This document shows positions 11,975 through 24,159 of a stretch of DNA of 64,000 bases, piece by piece. The DNA comes from Mucidula mucida (lineage: Eukaryota; Basidiomycota; Agaricomycetes; Agaricales; Physalacriaceae), in assembly GCA_015501055.1 (NCBI GenBank), contig JADNYV010000037.1, positions 1-64,000 on the forward strand. The letters run 5' to 3'. The first letter of the stretch is position 1. Each line of letters begins with the position of its first letter. The notes beneath the pieces are model-generated. The model was not told where the DNA came from and made no database searches. It saw nothing but the letters and a program-made list of their open reading frames with translations. Position numbers and translations under genes: made by a program.

Positions 11975-13900
11975 TGGATCAGGGCAGGTCATGGTGATTA
12001 GGCATGGGGCGCCGGAACGGCGGACTGTGTTCTAACATTATCTGGCCCCGGGATTGGCAGTCGCGTCATGATCCGGCGGTACAGGACCCATGACGTGCTG
12101 GAAGGCCGAATTCTCTCGAATTCTGGGTCATTCGAGAGATTGCGAGATAAGGTCGAAGTCGGCGAGAGGTAAATTGAGTAAGAAAGACAATTGGTGTCGG
12201 GTGCAGGTGCAGCAGATGCTCTTCCGACAAAGGGAAAACACGGCGAATGCTAGCCACCATGGGCAGTGTCGCCACACAGGATCAATGCATATGACCCGAG
12301 ACGGCGAGTAGGCGTCCATTCATCATGATCCAGGCCGCTGAGGAGGGCATTGGCGCCCGGATATAGCGGTAAGTGAAGGTCCATTTCACGGACGGCTCCA
12401 GAACCTTGGAGTTCTTGCACCTCGGTATGAGTAACGCATGAAAAAGGTGTAATATCAACCACAGAATATCGGCGAATATGGCCAGCGGTGTATTCCTACG
12501 CCGCAGTAACATACGTGTTCATGAAACGGTGACCCCACGATGCTTGCGCCTCTGCTGTCCACACTCGGTGAAAGTCAGAGCGAAACGGCGACATAGCCCC
12601 CGACTCTACAATCACGCTTCAGTAGAGCAGTGGCGATGACCAGCTGTTTCGCTTCCGCCGCGAAACCTGCCTCGAGCACAAAGATTTAGAGGGCTAATAT
12701 TAGCTATCTGACAGGCGCGTCAGAAATGAAGGTACGCCGGACGATACGGAAGAGGATTCACCAAGTAATCTAGCGTACTCGTATCACTTCGACATGAGAT
12801 TTGCACGACGTAAGGGCGGTTCTTGGGACGTCGATCCTGCGGGATAAGGTAGTCCGAGGTATCTGGAGGGCATCTCACTGGCTAATGCACTTGTAAGACC
12901 ACGTCAAACGAACCCTATCTAGGCGGAAAGGGTGTAAGCGCAAGTCTTGACATCGAACTGCTAGTGTACACGCACCACGAGAGTGAAAAAATTGCCTTTC
13001 CGAGGTCGCTCTCCATTTCTGCTTGGGTTCGAAAGGTTGGCGATCCGGCACGGAACGAGCGCTACACTACTTTAACATGATTGACTACAACGGTAAGTGA
13101 GTAGCTGAATTCAGGTATGGTCTTGACCGGCATACTCGCAGAATGTTGCATGCATGCTACTACTCCACTTGAAATGTGGCGCCGGTAGTGTCCCCTGCGA
13201 GGCTTGCAAGGTCCCCGTCTGTCGCCAACGTACGCAAGGTGAGGTCCTCGGAGGAGGGGTTCAAGTCTATTTGCGGGTCCCGAATACGGTCCAGCATCGT
13301 GCACTTGTGGATTGGATTGGTATAACTTGAGTGCGTTTGGACTCACCAAGTTCCATCAGCCTGTGGGAGAGCCGTATCCGTTGACGACATTCTCGATGCT
13401 CCAACGCATGGCAGTGGACGAATACCAGGTGCATCAAGAGAACTGCAGGCAGCAACAGCTCCAACAGGTCATGGAAAACGACGAACAGGTCGGTTCGGGT
13501 GCAATGCGAGGTGTGTTTGTTTACGTGTGGCTAGTAATGAGGGTGAGGGTATGCACCTGGTCGCTGGAGGATAGATTCGCTATACGCGACCTCGTCGGCG
13601 ACACGAGTCGCGCATTACACAAGCTCAAAAGAACGATACACGCCACGATACGCGTACGTGTTTTCCGAGCAGAGTCGAATAGACTCGCGTCGACGTGGAT
13701 GTAACGATGGTTGGCCGTAATCGTTTTAATTAGTTTCTGGACGTCGTCGTCGTCGTTGGCAGAGAGATACCGGATCAACGGCCAACTTTGAATCGGTATC
13801 CAAGGCCAAACAAAAGACCACGTGGTTCCCGAGGCTTTTACCACCACTGTGCTCATCGTCGTCGACGACGTCCTCCACGCCGCGCTGCGCAACGTCGACG
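11975..13900. other. No gene recognised
   Basis: Nearly 2 kb between the divergently placed KNH-type gene and CHS7. Several 60-130-codon frames exist on both strands (for example 13312-13704 plus and 13521-13982 minus) but they overlap one another and show no domain or intron logic. Confidence 0.5.
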
Positions 13901-13904
13901 AGCC

Positions 13905-14925
13905 ATGACGCGTTTCGGCGACTTTAAACCGCTGTGTACCAATACCCCATCGTACCCATGGTGCAACCTGTTTTACCGCCATCTCGTTGATATCGACTCA
14001 AATGTCATTACCCCGTCGTCGGGCGATCCAGTGGGCATTAACCCAGTGTGCGGCATCCCCCGCGTAGGCACCGATGGCAGCATCAGCAATATCGCCAATA
14101 TCCTCGCTTGCGGTCTCAGCATTCCCTTCGTCGGTCTGCTCATATACGCCGTCTCTCGGCGCAAAGCAGCTGTCGGCCGCGTTGAGCTGCGACTTCTCCT
14201 CGTGCTCTACCTCCTCACGCTGCCCTTGCAGATCCTCACGACAGGCAGTCTGCTCGAGCAGGGTAGCACCGCCCTCGTTGTCCTCACTGCCATCCACGCC
14301 GGCCTCGTTGCTGCACTCTTTGGTGCGTTGCTGGCCAATGCCCTAGTCGCAACACAGATCGTCGAGGACGGCACAATGTCCTCCATACTCCCCTTCACCT
14401 TTCTCTGCCTCATATCCTTCGTGGCGGCTCTATACGTTTCTCTTGATGTTGGCCTTGGCTTCACAGACACCCTCCAACCTGGCGATCCGCAGGTCGCTCT
14501 CCACTCTATCGCTCTTTTTATCGTCACCAGCATATGGCCTGGCGTGTGTGCCCTCGCATATCTCGGCCTTATGGCCTATATTGTTCTATCCGTTTTGAAC
14601 GAAATCAGACCCATGTGGTTTTATGTTATTGCCGCCGTTCTGTTCATACTCGGACAGCTGGCTTGGTTTTTGTTGGGAAAAGTCATCTGCAATGGCAGTG
14701 ACGCCAAAGTGGTACGTGTATACTCAGATTTTCCTTCCCTTGTCTCACAGACTCGCAGGACGGAAGCTTTATCGCGACGGTGCTAGAAACCGCAGCTGTG
14801 GGGGTAATATATTTAGCTTGGAAAAGCATTACCGAAGGTATGTCCGCAGTCTTCACCTCCCACTCTTGCTCAACTTTCCCACAGAATCTTGGGATGAAGA
14901 CCCGTACTATGGCGGGTACCAATAA
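13905..14925 (+). CDS. CHS7: Chitin synthase export chaperone Chs7
   Basis: Three exons (13905-14711, 14759-14837, 14885-14925) give 308 residues. The protein opens MTRFGDFKPLCTNT with the family's FGDF..LC signature, followed by a second conserved Cys pair (PWCNLF). About seven hydrophobic helices follow, beginning near residue 60 (ANILACGLSIPFVGLLIYAV) and ending in WFYVIAAVLFILGQLAWFLL. The C-terminal block KVDGSFIATVLETAAVGVIYLAWKSITEESWDED is the conserved family tail. Chs7 sits in the endoplasmic reticulum membrane and is needed for folding and export of class IV-type chitin synthases, so this gene acts in cell-wall building. The ATG at 13905 was chosen because it begins directly at the family N-terminus, although the frame is open further upstream. 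The length fits the family. Confidence 0.92.
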
Positions 14926-14929
14926 CCTC

Positions 14930-15585
14930 TTCTTTTCTTGTCAGACGCTGTACGTTCGTACTTACATATACATATTTTTATGATACCTCTTCGACTGTAT
15001 ATAGCCTGTGATCTGTATCCATGTTCTTTTGCTAGTGTTGGCTTTCAGTATTGGGCGTCTGGTGTGCGTGACCTTTTCATAGAACCCGATGATTGGCTGA
15101 CTTGTTACTAGTTTTCATGAATGATGATGATTCCTATTCACAGCTGCAGGAAGTGGATCGACCGGAGACCGGTTTCAGATTTAGCGCAACCTACCGTTTC
15201 ACCAAACCTTTACTACATGAGCGGGATGTCGTAGACGACGTGGAAATTGATTTCCCTTGCGACACTGAGGGGCGAATCCAGACTCGTATCACTGCTAGCA
15301 TTAGAGTCGACAGCCGCGTGTGAAGCCGTGAGTTCACGATGTATCCACGCGCTACTCTGAAGACCAGAGAGAATGTCCCAAGTATGTTGATTTACATCGA
15401 TATCAGTTTGTAACTCGACACCTCTTTTGGTTGCAGACTGACTTTTCCGTGGACTCGGATGCTATTGCTCGCTAGTTGGCTCGTCACGGAACGCGACCGT
15501 AGGCCCATTGCGACAGACAGCGTCGAGCAGGACTTTTTTCGTCACTGATTCTGTATCATCATCACACAGACGCCGTAACTTGATA
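14930..15585. other. No supported gene
   Basis: A plus-strand frame at about 15110-15323 (DRPETGFRFSATYRFTKPLL) could be a remnant exon, but I found no partner exon or homologue. Nothing else is recognisable. Confidence 0.4.
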
Positions 15586-15785
15586 GTTCCTAGTGCGATT
15601 CGAACGAGCCCACATTCGTTTGAATTCCTTGCTCAGTGAACTTGACAACAAGCTCGACCATAGTGCTCATGGATACTTCGTTTCCAAAGATGACTATTAT
15701 ACACGGTACTCCTAGTGAGACAGACCGAAAAGACGTTATGTTCTCCAACGCCCCATCGCTCCCCAATACGGTATTGGCAAACATA

Positions 15786-16558
15786 CTATCTTCTGGTCTC
15801 GAGACAAATCTTCTTGACCATCCTCTTCGCCTGAATCCGCGCCAACAACCAAGTGTGCAATGCCAGCTCAGCATCTTCATCAAAGCAGCCCAAATCAATC
15901 ACTGAGAGCTCCTTCAAGCGCCTACATTCCAAACCCAGGTCTGCTAGAACATCCCTCGGTGAAATCCTCGACAGTAACAGGACCTCCAACGAAGGCAAAC
16001 GCTGGAAAACCCCACCAGCAATATCAACGTCGGTGTGTTTCCCAACCACGGTGGCGTCGTCAAACCAAGATATAGCATTCGCACAGAAGCCAAAGTCAGT
16101 CTGCTCATAGTCAAAGTCGCCACTGCTAGAAAGCGACGAGTGCCGGATAGCGTCAATGAGTGTAATCGAGTTGAATAGCCGGAGAAGATAACTGTTGGGA
16201 GTATCATCTGCCCAACATCCCAACGTCCGTAAACGCGTCGACCGCTCAGAGTTAGATGAAAGGGCAGTCGATCGGAGTAGCGCAGCACCCGCTGGACAAT
16301 ATTCATGGCGCTGTCACTGAACTGTGTATGAGACGGCATATGCATTAATATCGAAGCCCATAGTTCTGGCATGTTTGACGCAGTCTCTCTCCAGGAGCGG
16401 CATACATGTGAGAGCGCCAGCGAAACGTTCATTCGTTCGCCATTGCTTTCCTGCGTCAGTTCACAGTAGTAAGCGGCTTTAAATATGATCTGAAGGATGG
16501 CCGACGCTAAAGCACTGGCGTCCCACTCTGTTGATGTGACAGTGAGGTCAAGTTGCAT
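15786..16558 (-). CDS. F-box / leucine-rich-repeat-type protein (frame interrupted)
   Basis: The minus strand encodes an F-box-like start (ASALASAILQIIFKAAYYCEL and NVSLALSHVCRSWRETA) followed by PELWASILMHM and DRLPFHLTLSGRR, the usual order in agaricomycete F-box proteins, where the box is followed by a leucine-rich substrate-binding tail. The tail continues in another frame from about 16220 (RLFNSITLIDAIRHSS, then LPSLEVLLLSRISPRDVLADL) to a stop at 15786. No GT-AG pair I tried joins the two frames, so either an intron escaped me or a base is lost near 16220. Such proteins act as substrate receptors of SCF ubiquitin ligases. The target is unknown. The 5' end overlaps the neighbouring BMT5-like frame by about 50 bp, so the start is uncertain. 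Confidence 0.55.
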
Positions 16559-17334
16559 GTGCAGGAGAAGCAGGACAGCGGCTTACTGCGAGGTTTAACG
16601 AAAGCGTGCAAAATCATTGATCCCCGCAAAGCGTTATGCACAGGCATTCCCGAGCCAGACCGGTGATAGTATCCATAATCGTACATCCTCAAAACGAAAC
16701 TTCCCCCACAGTCGAAATGAGTGTAGCCACGCTGCTCAGCGTGCCGTACGAGCTCGTCCCATTTATATTCGGGGGAATAGGCCATGTTCGTGGATGTCCC
16801 CAAAATGACGATCCCACCCGAAGACTCTTGAACTTCAGAAGCAGACTGTATAAACTCACACAACAGTTCAGAGACAGGGCCTTCCCTCCTCTGGCGCCAC
16901 GGGGATTCGAACCAGATGACAGCATCCTTGGGGCACTCAGGATGCTCCTCGAAGAACCTGGGCAGATATCGAGCGTCCGCCTTCCAAGCATAAATGTGGT
17001 CGCTCAATGTCTGCCAAGTGTCCCCGAGTCCAGAAAGGTAGGTCAGAAACTCCTCCAGGGCGTGACGTACTACATTCAGTATAAACCTGATCTGTTCACG
17101 GCATACCAGAAATCAGAACATACCGTCAGGATGCGAGTCCCGCCTTTCAAGAAGTTGCATCACAGAGACGACGTCCTGCAGTCGAGCAGCCTCCCCGCCC
17201 TTCTCGTAGTAAGTCGCAAATACACCATTTAGAGAGCCTCTGGCGATGCCCAAGGCCAGCGGTAGTGTTCGGTAATTTGCCTGCTCCCCAACAAATAACA
17301 CACTCCGCGTCTTATCAAGCAAGATGTCGTTCAA
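16507..17334 (-). CDS. Possible BMT5-like Rossmann-fold (DUF2431) protein
   Basis: The first frame (17334-17120) contains RSVLFVGEQANYRTLPLALG, reminiscent of the VLLVGEG.FSFSL motif that opens BMT5-like 25S rRNA uridine methyltransferase domains. A second frame (about 17070-16507) carries VVRHALEEFLTYLSGLGDTW, then HIYAWKADARYL, AVIWFESPW and a SSGGIVILGTS strand, followed by WDELVRHAEQRGY. This is the strand-helix order expected after the SAM-binding motif. The two frames are separated by a short GT..AG stretch whose phase does not fit cleanly, so the model is incomplete. The FESPW in place of the family's NFPHxG suggests a diverged, perhaps non-catalytic member. Assignment rests on pattern only. 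Confidence 0.42.
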
Positions 17335-17339
17335 AGCCT

Positions 17340-17740
17340 TTGCAGCATCGGCGGAGAAGACAGTATGCGGAGACCCTGATTCGTCAAAGAAGTTGAATGA
17401 CCAAGGTGATATGAAATGGACTCACCGCTGAGATCCATCAGACTGAGGGCGTCGTCGTCTTCTGAACAGTGTGTGGGTACATTATACCGTGCTGATTTCA
17501 CACGCCGTCGAAAGGGAACAGAGCGGCTGTTAAGCTTGATAAGGTTCTGGATGATTCCTCCTCGACCATCAGCGAAGACTATCTCGCATTGTAATCAATT
17601 TAAATAGCTTGATCGCCACGCCTATCATCACGAGCAGCGATGTGGCATTACCTCTAGCCGTGATCTTGAGCTCTTCAACTTAATCCACCTCGACAGCCAA
17701 ACGTACTTAAACGCCAACTGTTCATCGCAAGCTCGAGACT
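17340..17740. other. No gene recognised
   Basis: No frame with recognisable features; probably promoter side of the preceding minus-strand gene. Confidence 0.45.
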
Positions 17741-17744
17741 GTTA

Positions 17745-18768
17745 CTAACGATCTCCCGAAATCTGCAAGAATACCCTTGTCAGTCCGACAAGGCAATGGA
17801 AGGAAGAACCGCATGGTATGTTGACCGTAATGGTTCGTGGTGTCGTCAGATGGACATTATGGCAACTTCTGAATGCCCGCGCCCGTCTGAAACCCTCGAA
17901 GTTTCCACAGCACCTTTTGCCGAATACAATCTGATGTCCCATGACTGTGTAACGTCAAGCCTCCGCCTTCCGTGCGGACAATCAAAGCATTTTAAAGATA
18001 TCAGAAACTCCTCAAGAGCTTTCTATGATTCTGAGGGTTCCGAGCATACCAGCAGTCACAAGAACAAATACAGCTCTCGATGCGAAGCCCCATCGCAAAG
18101 ATGTATCCTGCACCACTCCGCGTGCGACTAAATGTTTCCAACGGGGATGGTGACTTCAAGAACTGGGATGACTGCGTGGTCCGTGATATTGTTTTCGCTG
18201 CCAAGACAAACTGTACTTTCGACCGTTCGCTGAAAAGCCCCACTTTGTACGCACACTGACGAGTCGGGATATGGCCGATATGCTTGTCGAAATCAAGCAA
18301 GAGATATGTCCACAGCTGAGGAAAATTGAGGACGCGCGCTCTCCAACGATGGCAGACTCAAGTCAGAAGCCAAGGGGCTCCTCTTGTATCAAGCGCATCT
18401 GGACTTTCAGAACTGTATGCCTTTACCGTGCAATGGCGGAATATTTCGGCTAGCACTTCATCGGGTAGGGAACGCATGGGATGGAGAAGTGATTTTGCGT
18501 CTTCGAAGTGCGACTGCACTTGCTTGCGTTCTCAGAGGAGAGAATCCAGTACTTCTTTGGCCTGGAGTATATTCGCATCGAGATCCCGAAGTGTAGCGGG
18601 CGTGTCCTGCACAATTTTGCGAAAATTGGATAGGTTGACGGCATGCGGAGGATGGGTCTGACGGAGAAGTTCCTCTACGCGGGCTGTGCGCGTCTGGCTG
18701 AGGACACTAGGCCGAAGGAAGAGGAGGGCACAGTTAGTGCAGCGAATCGAGTTTGAGTCTTCAGTCAT
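17745..18768 (-). pseudogene. F-box protein pseudogene
   Basis: The minus strand starts MTEDSNSIRCTNCALLFLRP and continues through RTARVEELLRQTHPPHAVN and LRDLDANILQAKEVLDSLL to the F-box core MRSLPDEVLAEIFRHCTV, then VCHRWRARVLNFPQLWTYLL. This coiled-coil-plus-F-box arrangement is standard in mushroom F-box proteins. Two in-frame TGA codons interrupt it: at 18532-18534 before ERKQVQSHF, and at 18358-18360 in WLLT*VCHRWR. The downstream part (KVGLFSERSKVQFVL and beyond) drifts out of frame before the usual leucine-rich tail. With two nonsense codons inside conserved blocks it is a decayed gene, not a mis-spliced one. Confidence 0.75.
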
Positions 18769-18769
18769 C

Positions 18770-20540
18770 TGAAGTTGCTACGTTCTAGGTGGTTTTAGCT
18801 GGATGACCAAAGGAAATATAGACTTACCTGAGAGGCCACAAAGTCGCAAATAACAAGAAGGCGGGATCGAATACAAGGTGAGTTTCGCTGTTCAGGACGA
18901 GTCACTATGACATGAAGAGCTGGACTGAGGGTCAGCTCACTCGGATGCGCCAAGGGCGAGGCAGTCTCTCGTAGGTGCACTCCTAAAAGCTCTTGAGTAG
19001 GGCTTATACTAACTTGAATGAGTACGCGACGTACCACACTGACAGAGTACGGAATGGGTGGACATGATGACCGTCAGCGTCAAAGAGCTAAACGATCACG
19101 TGAGGCGAATGTCCACAAATAACAGACCCAGTGCCAAATCATCTGCATTGTGCACCCGCTCGCGGCTTAACATTTTAGCAAGGCCTACCTTGGACATACT
19201 TTCTTTCTCTGTTGCGCCTCTCCGTTCCAGCAACAGCGCGTGTATACTACCGTCCCAGAACCCAGCACAAGTTGCTCAGTCTAGACTCGGAACGGTCTAC
19301 GGCTTTTCATGCCATCATACTCACTCGCCACCGTCAAAGTTGTCCAGTGATTCTTTGACTAGAGTCGTCGGCGCGTGTAACTACAACACTGACTTGCATG
19401 GAACGCTGGGAGGGGCAAAATCCTTCAAATTGACGGCGCTGGCTGCTATAAGACTCTGATCTGAAGCTATTGCTTCATGAGGACTTGCGGTTTCTACGAT
19501 CGTGAAAGAGATGTTAACGTGTTACTATAAGACTGGAAGCGAACTTTGTACCATGTATGAAAGAATTGCAAGGCGCCTAGGTACGCGATATTTCGTCGAA
19601 ACGTGCAAGGTGCGGGAGCCTATCTAGTCGTGACGTGAATTGGACGGGGCGACGACGACGCGTAAAAGTAAAAATGGTATGCAGCTGTTGTAACTCATTC
19701 AGTAGAGAATATGGACTGGCGGACATACTGGATCGCATCATATCTAATCAACAGTCGGCGGATATGGTACTAGAGGTATTGGTTTCTTTTTCTGAACAAA
19801 CGGAGTCGAAAAAGAACGGTGCCTCTTCCGTCGGTGATGGCCCTGTTGGAGATGCGCGAAACGATGCTCCATTTTGGCTCCATTTATCGGGAACAAGTGA
19901 ATACGCTTTCAATGAGTGGTTGTCTGCAGATGTGATTTGTTCCCATAGCGGGCGGTAGAACGGCGCGCTTGCTACACGCGTCTGAAGATGATGAGGGTTA
20001 GCAGAAGAACGCAACGTGTGGTGATCAAAACATCAAGTTCCTCCGACGCATTGATAAGCGACCCGAAATGGTACCTAAAACACCTTAAATGTGTTGAGAT
20101 GTTTCGTAGGCAAAAGGATCTGCTTGTTTCTGACGAGAAAGGGCTCTGTGGCGTCCTTGCTCAGACTTTCATTCTCCCGCCAATAGTCCGACGATGATCG
20201 TATTCCTCGGTGTCTACATCTTCCGAGAATGAAATTCATCTTACGTAGGTTCCTCACGCAGAAGAAACTAAATCTTGTCCGAGTAAACAGAATCTATCAA
20301 TGATGAAGAGATTTAATTAATCAAGTGATTGAGAAACTGAACTGAACTGTGGCGCATCACTCAGCCTCAATGCCGTACGCCGCGTCATTCGTTGTGAGTC
20401 AGAGGCAGGCCACGGAATTGCCCGGAGTTTAAGGGACAGAGTGTTGCGGATATGCGGGCCGATCTTGCCTGATTTGCCTGCCCCCTTTTTGGGCGAATGC
20501 TACATCTTGGCGCATCTCAATCATCATCACTTCGTCGTCG
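18770..20540. other. No gene recognised
   Basis: Frames at 19058-19459 and 19635-19958 (plus) and 19748-20014 (minus) have no identifiable domain. The stretch also contains the promoter of the transcription factor that starts at 20545. Confidence 0.45.
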
Positions 20541-20544
20541 TTCA

Positions 20545-23226
20545 ATGTCGTCTGGCGAGGAAAGCGGTCAAGAACAGCAGCCACCACAACGCGCAGGATG
20601 GAAAAAACGCCGCCTACAGGGAGCCTGCGTACGTGACGAGCTCGTTGCTCTCGACAGTCTAACTGACTCTTTTCTATAGGATGGATGTCGTAGGAAAAAG
20701 AGTGAGTGGCCCGAAATACACGCTTGACTGACGCTGATCATCTTGTAGTAAAATGTTCGCGTTTTTTGGATTTCTTCACGGACTGGACTCATTGTGTTTC
20801 AGGTGACAGCGGCAACATGCCCGACGGGCAATGCACAAATTGCCGTTCGTTTGGCTCACCTTGTACACATATTGAACCTCCAAAGGTGTGTACTTCCATG
20901 CTCTTATTTACACGTCGGCTTACGCGCTTGACAGAAAAGAGGGCCCAAGAGCAAGTATGTCAATCGCTCTATGCGTCATGATCGTCGCTAATCCCCTTCA
21001 GCTATGTCACAAAACTTGAGCGGCGCGTGCTACAACTTGAGCAAGCCCTCAAGCAGGTACGCTGGCACGTCCTCCTCTGATTTTTTGCTTTATTATTGGC
21101 AGTATCAAGACGGACAAGATCCAGACGACGCGAGAGATTCCCCGCAATCTTCACGCCTTTCTCCAGAAGAAGAGGCAGAGAAAGAATCCGACATGAGTTT
21201 CATCGGAGTAATGGACTCTATCAAGAATCTCTCCCTCCACGGCATTGATGGGCGCTACTTTGGCCCCGCGAGCAATCTTTCCTTCATGAACGAGGCCTTT
21301 CTCAAGGTCCATGGACGCCAACCCGGTCCCACCTTCTCCGTGAAGAGGGAACATTGGAGAAACTGGGAACTACACCCGGTACGTATATTTCTTTTCTGGC
21401 TCGATCGTAAACGTTCATGCAATCTTTCAGTGGGAAGAAGCTACCGCCCTTTCTAATCCCTCCTTGGTTTTTCCTCCACCTGACCTCCTCGTCTCCCTCA
21501 TCTCCTTATATTTCTCACACTTCCACTCGTACCTTCCTCTATTTCATCAACCATCCTTTCGACGGGCTGTAGTAACAGGGCTGCATCTCCATGATGCTCG
21601 TTTTGGGGGAGTCCTCTTACTCGTATGCGCGATTGGTTCACGGGCATCTAATGACCCTCGTGTTTTCCTGGATGGCCAACCCGAACACTCTAGTGGCTGG
21701 AAATGGTTTCAGCAAGTGCGAAATATGCCTCGCGGTTTATTCGAAAGTCCCAGTCTCTATGATTTGCAGCATTGTGTTGTAAGTTATTTGCCTGTCGTTC
21801 GTTCTTCTCGATCTCATTCATGTACAGCTTTCCGCCGAATTTGTGATGGGTACCTCCATGCCCCAATCTAGTTGGACGATGATTGGTCTTGGGATACGCT
21901 ACTCTATCGAGATGGGTGTTCATCGTCATAGACCGGGGCGTCCATCAGCGGAAACCGAGCTGAAGAAGAGGGCGTTTTGGGCTTTGATTCTGATGGACCG
22001 CCATCTGGGGTTCTACCACGGGCGCCCATCAGCACTTCACTACGAAGAGTGAGTACTCCAGTCCCTGACTTTGCGAGTTTCTGACTGTGCAATAGTTTCG
22101 ATATCGAGCTGCCGATTGCATGTGATGATGAATACTGGGACACCTTCGAACAGCCAGAGGGCAAGCCATCCACAATCGACTACTTTGTGTGCCATCTTAA
22201 GCTGTGTCAGATAATGTCGTTCGCCCTTCGCTCACTTTACTCGATACGACGCACGAAAAATGATGGAGGGATGGACAGCTTGACCCAGTTGGACTCCTTA
22301 CTGAATGCCTGGTTTGGCAAGATCCCCCAACATTGTTGCTACCTTCATTCTTATTTCTGATGCATTGTTCGCTGATGAATTATTTTCAGTGGTCTGGGAT
22401 CCTTTACGCGAACCGATACTGTTCTTTGACCAATCCGCTGTTCTCCATGCGATGTGGTACAACATTCAAATCCAGATACACCGGCCGTTCATTGTTCCGA
22501 AGGGCACACCTATCAGCTCTTCATCCCTGGCCATATGTCGAAGTGCCGCGCGGAGCTGTGCCCGTGTTCTTGACACGCAGCGCGAGAAGGGACGACTGAT
22601 GATGTTTGGATTTACCGTGAGCGCGGGCAAAGCATTTCCTACGTAACGCTTACCGAGGCTTGAGTTACAGATGTCGGCGTTCGCCGCTGGGATTGTGCTC
22701 TCATTAACAATGTGGGGCAACAAGCGGGAGGGCTGGTCAACGGAAAAGGAGACAGAGGATATTGAGCGCTGCTTGCGGGTCCTGCAAGCCACGGAGCGAA
22801 GGTGAAATCCCGATCGATTTGCGTTTCCATGAAACTTACCGACCATCAACAGGTGGAACATATCTGGACGTCTGATGTGAGTGAACCGACTCGGCGCTAA
22901 TCCCCAGCTCACGGATTTCAAGTGATATCTTGAAGACCCTCATTAGTGATGTGAGCGAGTCAACGATTCCGACCGAGCGGCCTGCACAGGACGAGATGGA
23001 GTTTGCGTTGTCTGGCGGGCACCCCGCCCAGTATCATGCGGTGGGAGATCAGTTTATGGGGGGCCATGCGTATGATCCGTCTGCATTTGGGTTTGCTAGC
23101 GGGTGGTCGGCGCAGGCGGGGCCAACTACTCAGATTCCGGCGAGTTATTCGCCGGAGATTCCACAACCTGCGATGAAGGATGGCACTATGAACGTGTGGT
23201 CAAATACGCCGATGGGCTTCAAGTGA
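20545..23226 (+). CDS. Zn2Cys6 transcription factor with fungal_trans domain (paralogue 1)
   Basis: The first exons 20545-20628, 20680-20701, 20749-20754, 20803-20885 and 20935-20954 assemble a Zn2Cys6 binuclear cluster CDGCRRKKIKC..CTNCRSFGSPC preceded by a basic run (WKKRRLQGAC). A short coiled coil follows (KRGPKSNYVTKLERRVLQLEQALKQ), as in Gal4-type dimerising regulators. The long middle region contains the fungal_trans hallmarks DLLVSLISLYFSHFHSYLPL, ASNDPRVFLD, RAFWALILMDRHLGFYHGRP and LPIACDDEYWD. The protein has roughly 700 residues and ends in WSNTPMGFK. It should bind CGG-type DNA motifs in the nucleus; the target genes are unknown. The nearest paralogue lies tail to tail at 24160-26967. 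At least ten short introns are present and those in the last third were not placed exactly. Confidence 0.88.
20749..20754 (+). other. 6-nt microexon inside the zinc cluster
   Basis: Between a GTGAGT donor at 20702 and an AG at 20748, and a GTTCGC donor at 20755 and AG at 20802, only TAAAAT is left. It is required to read AAG-ATA-AAA-TGT-GAC (K-I-K-C-D), which supplies the third zinc-binding Cys. The paralogue at 26803-26808 has the same arrangement. Confidence 0.8.
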
Positions 23227-23227
23227 G

Positions 23228-24158
23228 GTCTTTCTTTCTCTTTATCTGTGCCTATCTCTAACAAGTCGTGCGTAGTTGGGCTGATTGGGACGCGTATGTT
23301 TCTGCTCTGCCGTCTCAGTAATTTATCTTTTGGATTTTGGGCCTCGGTTATAGTCACCGGAACTGCTTTACAGTATTGAGATATTATTGTAAGTTATGTA
23401 AGAGACATTGTACAACACACATACACGATACTTTTGACGATTTTGAGTAGCGCAGGTAGGATCTTGACACTTGAGAAGTTCCCTTGATAGACAAGTGAAG
23501 GGATACTTGATTAGCCCACGTGTGAACGCCTAGCCACTCGCAATGTCGTCCCCTGCGCATAAGGTCATGCATGAGTGGGACTCTCAGCCAATCGGAGCTC
23601 GTCGAGCGACATGAACACAATGAGCGGGAGCGAAAAGATGCTCTTAGTAGCGCAGTTGCGCGGACAAATGCAGCGGCGAATAACCTGAAGGGACTGTTGA
23701 TGATGGGTCTCTACGTTTGTGGCTCCCTTGCGTTCCTTTCTCCACCGACATTTCATAACGTGGCGCCGTTGGTATTTCCCCGCTTGCAGGAAATACGTGT
23801 TTCGCCAATTTCAAGAAGCTTTCCGTACGCGGAAGCCATCCGTCGGCTTCACGCATCGCTGATATTCCTAGCAGTCGACAACTTCCCGTTATCGCGATAA
23901 ACAGGATTGCAACTCGTCCTGGTCGGAACCTTACAGTATTTAAAGATTATCAAGTTACGTTGTACAACACGCATACACGATACTTGTTTTGTGCAGATCG
24001 GAGGGATCATCTTGAAGAATAAGTTACAGGAAGAAGCTACAATGGTTATCCCATCTGAACGTGCTGAGCACTATCCATATCGGGAACGTAGCCACCCCAA
24101 TCGTTCCAGCTAACATCGACCGTCAGACGAGCGGACATTGTGAAAAGGAATTACTATG
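23228..24158. other. Spacer between convergent transcription factors; holds a direct repeat
   Basis: This is the shared 3' region of the tail-to-tail pair. A block of about 60 bp (around ttgtacaacacacatacacgat) occurs at 23368-23431 and again, with several changes, at 23928-23985 in the same orientation. No open frame is supported. Confidence 0.6.
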
Positions 24159-24159
24159 C

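Noticed and set aside
16893..16915. tRNA-like T-loop on the minus strand (GGTTCGAATCCCC)
   Set aside because: It lies inside the BMT5-like coding frame (VIWFESPW), and no acceptor, D or anticodon stem can be folded around it.
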